From positions 1 through 55,138 of the forward strand of contig NZ_JAUG01000064.1 in assembly GCF_000708285.2 (NCBI RefSeq): 55,138 nt of DNA. Direction: 5' to 3'. The DNA comes from Pedobacter borealis DSM 19626 (GTDB lineage: Bacteria; Bacteroidota; Bacteroidia; Sphingobacteriales; Sphingobacteriaceae). The notes beneath the pieces are model-generated. The model had not been told where the DNA came from and searched no databases. It saw nothing but the letters and a program-made list of their open reading frames with translations. The translations under genes were made by a program, and so were the position numbers. This document shows positions 1-8,499 of the stretch, one piece after another (within the stretch, counting starts at the first letter, position 1; every line of letters starts with the position of its first letter).

Positions 1-582
1 AATTATATCTTATTTACGCCTAATCCCGCTTTATCGTCCTGCTGAATTTATTTCAGCATCTTTTTAGCGTGAAAGACCCTGAAATAAATTCAGGGTGACG
101 ACCGTCTTAACAGAAAACTTGATTAAAACGCCACAAAATGAGATTTAATAATCGAACTCAGGTTAATAATTTAATTAATTCTGATTTGAGATGAAATCAC
201 CTTTATTAGCGCTGTTAGTATTAAGTTGCGAATGTTCTACCTTTTATGAGCATTACGGATGCTATTGTAATTTTTTAAAAAAAAATAAAAAATAAGGTTG
301 AAGGACAATATCGGAGAAATAAACTACCATAAATTTTTACGAACCAATGTGTTATTGTGAACGCTGGTGGCAAATTACAACTTCTTTAATCCTGCCAAGA
401 CGTGTGTATAGTATTTACCTGGAAACTGATAAATGCAAATTTATACATGTCATTAATTGGCTGATCTCCAACACTCACAAGTTATTTCAGACGATAAGGT
501 CTATATTTTGAACACTCAGCATAATCACAAAAAACACAATTACTTTCAAAAGGTACTCCGCACCTAGTTGAATAAAGGTTCT
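1..582. other. Gene-free left edge with REP-like hairpins
   Basis: No convincing gene is seen. Two short inverted repeats lie at 41-57 (gctgaa, 5-base loop, ttcagc) and 77-95 (ccctgaa, 5-base loop, ttcaggg). Both belong to the GTCATCCTGA...TCAGGAT dispersed repeat family that recurs near 36.6, 37.3, 37.5, 39.1 and 46.9 kb. The remaining 480 bases are AT-rich with no recognisable element. Confidence 0.6.
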
Positions 583-2649
583 CTAATTTTTAAGTGAGGC
601 AATTTTCACATTTTTAATAACGTTTTTTTCCGACCTTAATAGTAAGTTTTCAACTTTTAAATCGGGACGGAAAGAAATCATAGTGCGCTGACCAGCAATT
701 TCAGTATCAATTAATGACCCGCCAAATTTGTCTTCATATTTAACAATCATTCTAACTGTAAACGGTTTATCTGTACCAGACAAATTTTCAATCGCATAAT
801 TACGCACGCTGTTTGGTGATCCACCCTCATGTAAGGATTTCTCAGTACCAGAAAAATCCTGAAGCTGTCCAGTTCCATATTGTGCCCTTTTATATTTTGG
901 ACTGATTTGAACTTCAGCAGCATGGTCTTCACTGTCTGCGCCTAGAAAAAGTGCGCCTAGTTTTCCATTTAATTCAGTGCCCGGTTCTACATCGAAAGTC
1001 AATAGGAACGAAGAAGACCCTGTAGGAAATGTGGAAGTTTTTTTAATTTCTTTTGACAGTAACCTTTCTTTTTGGATTGCAGGTATGATCTCGTTCATCC
1101 ACTTTGTTCCAATTCTGCCGTCGGGAGCCTGTACCATTTCATGTATAGCTAGTGTTCCACCCCAAGCTGCTATTGGAATCCAGCCAGCCAGCAAAAACCG
1201 GCCGTTGCTTATTTCTGTTACGGCTGGCACATTCATTCCATTGTAAAAGTCAAGCCCTGCTTTAACGCCATCTACAAATCTGTCCGCTGTTGCACCTGCT
1301 GGTTTTGACCAAAAACCGGTAAAACCACCAATAACGTAGTCATAACTTTGCCAGCGAAAGAAAAATGTACAATCGCCGCCAGGAGGGAAGTTTGGATTTA
1401 CGGATTGCCAGCCACCATCAATGGACTTGGATTCCCACGTCCCTTTTGCTCCATAATTTGCCAACATGCGCAAGCGTCCCTCCGGATCTGTATAAACACT
1501 AGGGTTTTCGCAAGGATGAAATAAGATTTTTGATTTCTTGAAATTACTGATCCCATCTTCACTAATGGAATAGGTGGATCCAGCAGGATAGCCAGGAATG
1601 GTGTCGTATCGGAAAGAGCCCGTAATGCCATGTTTATTGTAATAATCCCACTGTAAAGGCAACATGGTTTGCTCCTTAGGGTAAATCCGTGTGGTATGCA
1701 ATCCGTAACTGATACAAAGTTTATTGTCAAAGATAAAAGGTGTTCCAGTTCCAAATGCCTCCCATTGCTCCTCTATAGGCGTGGCGGCATCGTGTTCAAC
1801 CCAGGTTTTAAAATCGGTGGTGGAGAGGTGCTCAAAATAATGGCCTCCTTTTCCAAATTTGCTGGCGTGACCACGGCGGTCAAATAAATAGAATAAATGG
1901 TAACGTCCCTTATAAAATAAAGTAGCAACATCTCCCACCCAGGCATTATGTCCCTGAGGCGTCCAGTATTGAATTTCAGCCACAGTTCTGGGTTTTTTCA
2001 AAGCCACTCTTTGTAGCTGCATTCCTGGGGAAAAAAAATCTGCTTTTAAAACAACTGAAGAATCTATGCTCCAGGTGCTTTGTTTGCCCCATTTCGGATA
2101 CCCTATGGGGAAATCATTGTCAAGAAGCTCATTATCAACGTATAAAGTCCACCGAACTCCGGAAAAATGAAGCACAAGCTCATGTTCTCCATTTAATTTT
2201 TCCAACATCCCTAAAGGAATACCCACAGACATATCCCGTGGACCATTAGGCTCAGTTGGAGAATGAAGCCGAAGAGACGCTTCTAATGTTGGATCAGAAC
2301 CATCTGGCAATAAATAAGCAGGATAGTTTTGACGTTTTCGATCCTTAGCGTCGTGCTGAAACATAGTCACTTTTAACACTTCAGGGATGTCAATAAGTGT
2401 CTTATTCGCACTTCCTGCTTTAAGATTGACCAGTAATTTTATGGTAAAGCTACTGCTATCTGACGGGGATTTGAAAATTGCGCTTCTTGTTTTTGACGAA
2501 AGCGTACTTAGCGCAGATCCTCCGGTAAATGTCCACGGTGTTGAGCGCAATATCAATTTAACAGCCTGTTGTTTTGATTGTGCGTAAAGCGTCACTGATA
2601 GTCCCATCATCAATACCAGGCAAACCGATATTTTAGTGATTAATTTCAT
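583..2649 (-). CDS. Secreted GH32/GH43-like beta-propeller glycoside hydrolase
   Basis: This is a 688-residue protein with an N-terminal Sec signal peptide (cleavage near the LYAQ motif, about residue 24), so it is probably periplasmic or surface located. Residues about 30-220 look like a beta-sandwich or lectin-like region. From about residue 235 a five-bladed propeller pattern begins: the WVGD segment followed by YKGRYHLFYLFD resembles the first catalytic blade of GH32 enzymes, IEEQWEAFGTGTP is typical of GH32/GH43 relatives, and VYTDPEGRL resembles the RDP blade. I infer hydrolysis of a plant or microbial glycan; the substrate cannot be read from the sequence. It stands alone with no SusC/D pair beside it. 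The classical NDPNG motif is altered, so it could be a divergent or unclassified clan-J enzyme. Confidence 0.65.
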   Translation of the reverse strand: MKLITKISVCLVLMMGLSVTLYAQSKQQAVKLILRSTPWTFTGGSALSTLSSKTRSAIFKSPSDSSSFTIKLLVNLKAGSANKTLIDIPEVLKVTMFQHDAKDRKRQNYPAYLLPDGSDPTLEASLRLHSPTEPNGPRDMSVGIPLGMLEKLNGEHELVLHFSGVRWTLYVDNELLDNDFPIGYPKWGKQSTWSIDSSVVLKADFFSPGMQLQRVALKKPRTVAEIQYWTPQGHNAWVGDVATLFYKGRYHLFYLFDRRGHASKFGKGGHYFEHLSTTDFKTWVEHDAATPIEEQWEAFGTGTPFIFDNKLCISYGLHTTRIYPKEQTMLPLQWDYYNKHGITGSFRYDTIPGYPAGSTYSISEDGISNFKKSKILFHPCENPSVYTDPEGRLRMLANYGAKGTWESKSIDGGWQSVNPNFPPGGDCTFFFRWQSYDYVIGGFTGFWSKPAGATADRFVDGVKAGLDFYNGMNVPAVTEISNGRFLLAGWIPIAAWGGTLAIHEMVQAPDGRIGTKWMNEIIPAIQKERLLSKEIKKTSTFPTGSSSFLLTFDVEPGTELNGKLGALFLGADSEDHAAEVQISPKYKRAQYGTGQLQDFSGTEKSLHEGGSPNSVRNYAIENLSGTDKPFTVRMIVKYEDKFGGSLIDTEIAGQRTMISFRPDLKVENLLLRSEKNVIKNVKIASLKN

Positions 2650-3027
2650 AACTTATCATTTTAGATTTTCCAATTCTTTTAGAATTGCTGATTTTCTTTA
2701 TTAATTTCTTTCTCTTATCGTAGCACCTAACAGGTTTGAAAGATAAACATTAACCCCATTGATACTGACTAACTAAGTGAAAATTATTCGCTAATCTAAT
2801 TCGTTCTAGCATCTCCCAAAAAATCAACATGCTCAGCAGAATTTTAAACAAAAAAAGCCCATCTTTCGATGAGCTTTCAATCAGTAGCCGTTACTGGGCA
2901 GATTTCGAATTTTTTCTTGGCTGATTTGCAGGAATTGGCGAAAGTTGCTAATTATCTTAAACATTAAAATAAGGTTCGATTTTTGAGATTTTTTCACCGT
3001 TTCTTCAGGTTTGTTAAGTGAGAATTT
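2650..3027. other. Intergenic region holding a solo IS-end relic
   Basis: No gene is seen. The left part should contain the promoter of the glycosidase gene, but no clear Bacteroidota -33/-7 pair was identified. The right part holds a terminator-like hairpin (about 2855-2876, aaagc...gcttt) followed by the solo insertion-sequence end annotated separately. Confidence 0.5.
2884..2985. repeat. Solo copy of an ISAs1-type element end
   Basis: About 100 bases starting agtagccgttactgg are nearly the same as 22745-22847, the region just beyond the decayed ISAs1-family transposase. In both places the repeat is preceded by a short hairpin. No transposase sequence accompanies this copy, so it is a relic of a related element or a solo end left by deletion. 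The similarity was read by eye and the exact percentage was not computed. Confidence 0.75.
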
Positions 3028-3564
3028 CTATACCCATTTAAATGTATAGACATCACCCTCGTTTATCCTCATAATGTATTCATCTTCCCCTATATACTCA
3101 TTTAAAAGTCTTTCCGAAAAGCCCCACCCTCCAGCCTTTTTCGCTTTTGTTAAAACATCCACAAGAGGAAAAAATGTATGTGTATATGAGCCAACTTTAT
3201 AGAATTTAACCATAGATTCTAAAAGTTCGCCAGTATCACAAATTAATAATGCCCCCTTACCGTTGTTAAACCTTCTTGCACATTCTAAACGTCCCGTAAA
3301 ACTTGCGATCTTACCACCGCCACTTTTTCTCTTACACGATCGAAACAAAATTGGTCTCGTAGTTGGAAGGTAGTTCTTTAGCACTAAATCCCAAACATCA
3401 TAAAAAGCTTTTCGTTTTTCACCTGCGCCGGTGAGAATCCAATTTCCGATAAATTCAGTAGTATCGATCGATATTGGAGCATTTTTCTGCAAAATTTCAA
3501 TAAGATTTTTTGCAATATCAGCTTTTTGCTTATTTGATAGTCTATAATAAAACTTGTTTACCAT
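3028..3564 (-). CDS. Hypothetical protein with ADP-ribosyltransferase-like R-S-E pattern
   Basis: This 178-residue protein has no signal peptide or membrane segment. I do not recognise it as a named family. Its motif order resembles R-S-E mono-ADP-ribosyltransferases: LFR around Arg75, ASFTG around Ser88 followed by an RLECARRF helix, and an E-x-E pair at 160-162 in GEDEYIM near the C-terminus. In that fold the Arg binds NAD, the Ser-Thr strand supports the site and the last Glu is catalytic. It lies 36 bases downstream of a secreted hypothetical on the same strand, so the two may be cotranscribed. Alternatives are a non-enzymatic ART-like fold or an unrelated protein with coincidental spacing. 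Confidence 0.45.
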   Translation of the reverse strand: MVNKFYYRLSNKQKADIAKNLIEILQKNAPISIDTTEFIGNWILTGAGEKRKAFYDVWDLVLKNYLPTTRPILFRSCKRKSGGGKIASFTGRLECARRFNNGKGALLICDTGELLESMVKFYKVGSYTHTFFPLVDVLTKAKKAGGWGFSERLLNEYIGEDEYIMRINEGDVYTFKWV

Positions 3565-3600
3565 TTTATAATTGTGCTGTAGATGTTGATTCTAATTTCT

Positions 3601-4455
3601 TCAATTATTTGTAGTAATTAAGCAGTTAAATAGCCCAAAATATCTTTCTGATTCAAATTGACTTAACAAATTATCAGTGCCACCAACTCTAAATCCTTTG
3701 ATTTTTTTAGATTTTAATTGAAATAAGTTTTCTTTACTCAAAATGATTGTAGCGAAAATGGTATAGAATCCACTAACACCTGCTGAGTTTGTTAAAATTT
3801 TCTCATTTGGAAAATCGAATTTTGAGCCGTCCCGAAATAAAATTATGACCCCCTTTATCCCGAGCGGTGGTAATGAGGTTGTTGTAACTTTCAAGTTTAT
3901 AAAATTGCTCTGAATATTGTCTTTCGAGGATATTGAATATTGGATATTATCACTTACTGGCGTCGAAATAGTGTTAATTCCACTAAATTCATCTGCGTTT
4001 TTGGTAATTTCATTGCAAAATAAGTTCTTCGGAACTTCTAATGAATCAATAATAGCAAAAGGAAAGTCATATTTATTAAAAGGATCATACTCAAAATAAT
4101 ATCTTTTATTGTTTTTAAGATTTTTGATAGGCAATCGGTAAGATTCTGACTTAGTATATTCATTAACTATTTTAGAAAATGATTTATTCTCAAAAATTAA
4201 TGTATCACCTTGAATTGTTTCAGGCAATAAATTTTTTAAAGTATCCTTATCCTTTTTGTTTTTCGGCATAATTACTTCTAATAATAGCCGTGGCTTAATT
4301 GATGATCCTTCAATATAAGTTGCATATTCTTGTGAGTATACAAATTTTTTGCCCTTATAAAGATCGACATACTGGCCATAAAACGTTGTTTTTTGACAAA
4401 ATGAAAATAATGGTAACGCTATGAGTAATGTTAGTATAGATCTCTTCATTTTCAA
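3601..4455 (-). CDS. Secreted hypothetical protein
   Basis: This is a 284-residue protein starting MKMKRS, with a hydrophobic signal peptide ending near LFSFC at about residue 20. The Cys does not sit in a good lipobox, so ordinary Sec export is more likely than lipidation. The mature part is lysine/asparagine rich, with several predicted beta segments and no recognised domain. It lies immediately upstream of the ART-like gene on the same strand. The AT content and isolated context suggest accessory DNA. No function is assigned. Confidence 0.6.
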   Translation of the reverse strand: MKMKRSILTLLIALPLFSFCQKTTFYGQYVDLYKGKKFVYSQEYATYIEGSSIKPRLLLEVIMPKNKKDKDTLKNLLPETIQGDTLIFENKSFSKIVNEYTKSESYRLPIKNLKNNKRYYFEYDPFNKYDFPFAIIDSLEVPKNLFCNEITKNADEFSGINTISTPVSDNIQYSISSKDNIQSNFINLKVTTTSLPPLGIKGVIILFRDGSKFDFPNEKILTNSAGVSGFYTIFATIILSKENLFQLKSKKIKGFRVGGTDNLLSQFESERYFGLFNCLITTNN

Positions 4456-5028
4456 ATATCGTTCTAAGAACTCATATTAAAAAACCAATGTAAAACCGCA
4501 ACACTTTAAAATAATCAATTTAATATCTGCTTAGAGGTAAAATCGACATAGAAATGCGTTAATTAAAAAAAATCTTTAGATAGATTCTTTAGAGCTTTAG
4601 TTATATAATACACTTCGTTTATTGAGACAATTATCTAATCATTAAAGGCAAATTTAACGTTTTTAGGGAACATTGTCCTAAATTTTGAAAGCAAAACAGT
4701 GTATGTTACATGTGTAAAGAGAAATCAGTTTTATTCTACTTTGCAAATCTACGACGAGACACAAATGCGGAACGGGCGGCTATTTTTACCGAAATGCCTA
4801 CTGGTAATTTGTAAAATTATATTCTATAGTCAAATGTCTAATAATTTATTGAGTATGTAAACTACTAGATACCGCCCAATGTAATTGAAATAAAATCACA
4901 ACTAAGTATTTGATAGACGGCAACTAGCTTATGAATTTACAGGAATCAGTAAATATGATCATTTAAAAGTTTCTAATTTGAATTATAAATTCTACTTTAG
5001 TGAACAAATAAATTTTTACTTTAAACTT
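4456..5028. other. AT-rich intergenic region, no gene seen
   Basis: This is about 570 bases between the divergent secreted-hypothetical gene and the lipoprotein cassette. It should contain both promoters. No RNA gene, repeat or convincing open frame was found. Confidence 0.5.
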
Positions 5029-5744
5029 ATGAAAAAAAATCTACAATTAGCCTCATCCTTCTAATTATAGGAGTTCTCTGCATTTTTTATGCCTGCAGAA
5101 AAGATGAATCACCAAACGTTATAAATTTCGATGTAAAAAAGCCGATGGCGGATTTTACAGAAACTGACAAAGCGTTGTTTCTAGAAGCAAGGAACAGAAT
5201 GGATAAAAATATTGAGCTGAAAAATGGTCAATATTTCTTAAAAACAAATAGTTCTATCGAAATTGGTATTTCAAATGAAGTTTTTGAATACTTTAAAGGA
5301 CTAATGATAGGCACAAACAGTACATTGAGAACTGCTTTAAAATCTTCTTCAGTGGTGTTGGTACAAAAAGATAAGTCATTGATTTTTCTTAAAAAAATTG
5401 ATAAACCTACACATTCAGCAAATCTTTTAATGATTACTCCAGATCAGCAAATGCCTGATCCTGGTGGAATAAATGGATTTAACTCGTATTGGTGGGGATT
5501 TGAGTTAAAGTTGTCATATGCAGCGCTAGGCGATATTGCTGCAGGTACAGGTTTTGCCTCTGTAGTAGCCGCCGCCATTCCCGAACCTACTACAGCGACA
5601 AAGGTTGCTTCAATAGTATTGGCAGGCTGTAGCGCTACAGCTTGGGTAGCACAGAATCATTATCCAAACGGAGTTGTGATAACCGCAACATGGCCTGGAA
5701 CTCCAATAATAGGTTGTGTAACCTTAGATGTAAAAACCCAATAA
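5029..5744 (+). pseudogene. Hydrophobic lipoprotein, frame broken in an A8 tract
   Basis: The open frame starts internally at 5145 (199 residues), but the same frame extends upstream to 5031. There it encodes a textbook lipoprotein signal (hydrophobic core ending FYAC, then RKDE). The ATG at 5029 is followed by eight A bases; nine would join it to this frame and give a start MKKKSTIS. So the gene is either a phase-variable or slippage gene, or contains a one-base sequencing deletion. The C-terminal half is unusual for a lipoprotein: Gly/Ala-rich and hydrophobic (AALGDIAAGTGFASVVAAAI), ending in a short beta-like tail. The next gene starts one base after its stop, pointing to an operon with the small membrane protein and the ligase-like protein. 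Family not recognised. Confidence 0.6.
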
Positions 5745-5745
5745 G

Positions 5746-5979
5746 ATGAAAAAAAATTATTTTGTTGATATTGCAATAGCTGTTGTAATTGCAGTTTGTG
5801 CGTTCTTGGCAATTTATTTACCCAATCCAATGGCTAAACTCTCCCTTTGTATTACCAGTGGGGTTTTACTGATCATATTTCTGAGAGGAAGGATTTCAAA
5901 TCGTATTTTGACTCCTGTGACCTTAATCTATTTATTTGTGTCAGTTTTGCTGTATGGATATTTTTTCTTTTGGAAATAA
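5746..5979 (+). CDS. Small membrane protein, possible immunity or partner protein
   Basis: This 77-residue protein has two or three hydrophobic segments (about residues 8-25, 31-46 and 56-74) and little else, so it should sit in the inner membrane. It begins one base after the lipoprotein stop and its end overlaps the start of the downstream ligase-like gene, which suggests tight cotranslation of all three. Its size and position fit an immunity or assembly partner of the hydrophobic lipoprotein, but that is inference only. No family was recognised. Confidence 0.6.
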   Translation: MKKNYFVDIAIAVVIAVCAFLAIYLPNPMAKLSLCITSGVLLIIFLRGRISNRILTPVTLIYLFVSVLLYGYFFFWK

Positions 5980-7564
5980 AAAAAATATAACTTGGATCGG
6001 GTACCTAGCCTTTTTTTGTTTAATATGTTATTGTTCTGTTTTCTTTACCTCAAATTTATTTATTCAGCCAAAGGAGCAGAAATGGAACTTAACTAAAACT
6101 TTATTTTGCATTTTTTTAATCTTTTACACCTCTAGGTTTTTGTTGATTAAACCAGAGAAAAAAGATATCTTGAATAATACTGCGATTTTTATTATTATCG
6201 CAGTATTATCTTTTATTCTCGCACTTAAAGGTCTATTCCAGTTATTTTGTTTTGAGCCGCGGTTTAATGGTATAAATATGGTTGGCTGGTATGATAACTC
6301 CGCAGGTTTTGCCGCTACTCTATGTGCCAGTATTCCATTTTCCCTTTTTTTTCTTAAAACAAAGGGGGCACTGAGATATGTTTCAATTTTGTTCATTATA
6401 ATAAGCTCTTTGACAATCATTTTTTCATTTTCAAGGTCAGGGATTCTCAGTCTTGGTGTAACATTTCTATTCTACCTCTTTAATTATTACGTTCGAAAAA
6501 GAAAAAAAATATTCCTTTTAGGGAGTGTTGTTATATCATCAATCCTGATCGCAGGGCTATATTTTATTAAAATTAAATCTGCGAAAGGCCGAATTTTAAT
6601 TTGGAAATGCAGTTTTTCGATGATCGCAGACAGACCAGTGTTCGGATTTGGTTCTGGTGGATTTAATTCTAAATATATGTACTATCAGTCGGAATATTTT
6701 AAAAACCATATAGACAGCAAATACGAGATGTTAGCAGATAGTATTGATCATCCGTATAATGAATATATTTTATTTATTGTTAACTATGGTATTGTCGGTT
6801 TTCTGGTTCTAATGGGATTTGGTTATTTTGTCTGGAAATCTTATTGTAGATGTCCTCAACATGAGAGCTTTATTGCTGGCCTGTGCTTAATTTCTGTCGC
6901 AGTGTTTTCTCTTTTTTCTTACCCATTTGCTTATCCTTTTATATGGGTCTTATGTGGTCTAAGTATCTCCATTATAGTGGTAAATGCAAAGTATTCCATT
7001 GTTATCCCCTTGAAGTATGTTCGTATAGCATGTCTATTTATTATAATATCTACCATTTTTATTGCATCGGGTATCATATCAAGAATGATCGCAGAAATAG
7101 AATGGTCGAAAATTGCACGCAATAGAACACAGAACAATTATCATAAAATTATTCTCCGCTATTCTGAATTGTATCCTGTTTTGAAGAATAACCCTCAATT
7201 TCTTTATAATTACGCTGCAGTACTAAATCACAATAAGGACTATAAAAGAAGTCTTTTTATAGCAAATAAGTGTAACGCGTTATTTTCAAATTATGACCTA
7301 GAAATGCTGATAGGAGACAATCTCTTTGGATTAAACAAATATTTTATAGCAGAGCACTATTATTTGGTATCCTCCCACATGTGTCCGTCAAGATTTTTTC
7401 CACTTTATCAGTTAAGCAAGGTTTATGACGCCACGGGAAATAAGTCCAAATTATTAAATATTTGCAAAGAAATTATTAATAAGCCAGTTAAGGTTGAGTC
7501 TTTGACGATAGTAATGATGAAAAATGAAATGAAATTAAAATATGAAAGCTTAAAGAGGTTATGA
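5954..7564 (+). CDS. O-antigen ligase / PglL-like membrane protein with TPR tail
   Basis: The chosen start is the ATG at 5954 (536 residues, MDIFSFGNKKN); an upstream TTG at 5936 is possible. About ten to twelve transmembrane segments fill the first 390 residues. A large loop carries FSRSG, GFGSGGFN and DHPYNEYILFIVNYGIVG, the last matching the conserved His-containing loop of Wzy_C/WaaL/PglL proteins, which transfer or polymerise lipid-linked oligosaccharides at the periplasmic face. The C-terminal 140 residues are soluble and look like TPR helices (NPQFLYNYAAVLNHNKDY). It overlaps the preceding membrane-protein gene by 26 bases. With no other glycan genes nearby, a dedicated substrate such as the adjacent lipoprotein is plausible; general O-antigen ligase or polymerase roles remain open. 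Confidence 0.7.
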   Translation: MDIFSFGNKKNITWIGYLAFFCLICYCSVFFTSNLFIQPKEQKWNLTKTLFCIFLIFYTSRFLLIKPEKKDILNNTAIFIIIAVLSFILALKGLFQLFCFEPRFNGINMVGWYDNSAGFAATLCASIPFSLFFLKTKGALRYVSILFIIISSLTIIFSFSRSGILSLGVTFLFYLFNYYVRKRKKIFLLGSVVISSILIAGLYFIKIKSAKGRILIWKCSFSMIADRPVFGFGSGGFNSKYMYYQSEYFKNHIDSKYEMLADSIDHPYNEYILFIVNYGIVGFLVLMGFGYFVWKSYCRCPQHESFIAGLCLISVAVFSLFSYPFAYPFIWVLCGLSISIIVVNAKYSIVIPLKYVRIACLFIIISTIFIASGIISRMIAEIEWSKIARNRTQNNYHKIILRYSELYPVLKNNPQFLYNYAAVLNHNKDYKRSLFIANKCNALFSNYDLEMLIGDNLFGLNKYFIAEHYYLVSSHMCPSRFFPLYQLSKVYDATGNKSKLLNICKEIINKPVKVESLTIVMMKNEMKLKYESLKRL

Positions 7565-7666
7565 ACTTTAGATTACAATAATGTTGTAGCAGTCTTTTCT
7601 ACCAATTAATGTCTTTTCTGATCTGCCAATAAAATTTATGTAAAGGGAATTAAAGCTGACAATTAA

Positions 7667-8334
7667 TTAGTACCAAATTTGATCTTGATTCTTACGAACG
7701 AATATTCTACTTAAGTGTTTATCACTCATTTTATCTTCGAGCATATAGAATGCACCTATCGGTATATTGTTAAAGATTAAGCTAGAATCCTTTTTACAAA
7801 CTCTGCTACCCAAATCTTTCCATTGATTATTTTTATTTAGATACTTTAGTGTATATGCTCTGTTTTTTTTACCCAAGAATCTGTTCCAATATTAGTTTTT
7901 TCCACAACAATCTTTATTTTCTTTTGCAAATCAGGCTCTGAGTAAATAACATGATTCAAAGAGTCTATAATAAATGGCTTACCAACTAATTTATAACTGC
8001 TGCCTTTTGGAACTGCAATGTGATAAGCCATATCTTTTGCCATCCCATTAAATTTAACGTATTTGCCCTTTGAATAAACCTTGCCATAAAAGATCGGCTT
8101 CCACTCGCCATAATTATAGACACAGATGTAAGCTATAGGAATAGCTTGAGGTTTTTCGAATTGATAAACAAAATTTGATGTTGCTGTATATTCTGCTGTG
8201 ACATCCAATAGACGGTCCGATTTTAGAAAGGCTGGTATGAAATAATTCCGATTCTTTATAATAGATTTTATGGAGTCTGACTGGATATACCGGAGCCTTT
8301 TGACCCCATTGCGCCGGAAACTAAATTGAATCAT
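7667..8334 (-). pseudogene. Secreted-enzyme C-terminal fragment, frameshifted
   Basis: Two frames on this strand (8334-7846 and 7876-7667) join into one protein if the A8 run near 7870 were A9, reading TDSWVKK then NRAYTLKYLNK. The product looks like the C-terminal beta-sandwich module found after transglutaminase-like or discoidin regions of Bacteroidota secreted proteins (IPIAYICVYNYGEW, FNGMAKDMAYH, VGKPFIID). That family match is from memory and weak. There is no signal peptide at the apparent start, so the N-terminal part is missing. I read it as a gene remnant, possibly carrying an additional sequencing slip. Confidence 0.5.
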
Positions 8335-8499
8335 TAAATATCTTGCAGTTATAGATTTAGCGAAATAGGGTCAACTTGACTGGTTTGTCCATGCATAATA
8401 TTAGTAGGAATAAACTCATAAATTAACTCAAGTGTATAGCGCTCTCAAATTTATGTATAGCATTGTTAAGCTCTGGGAAATTGCGTAAGCTTGCAATCC

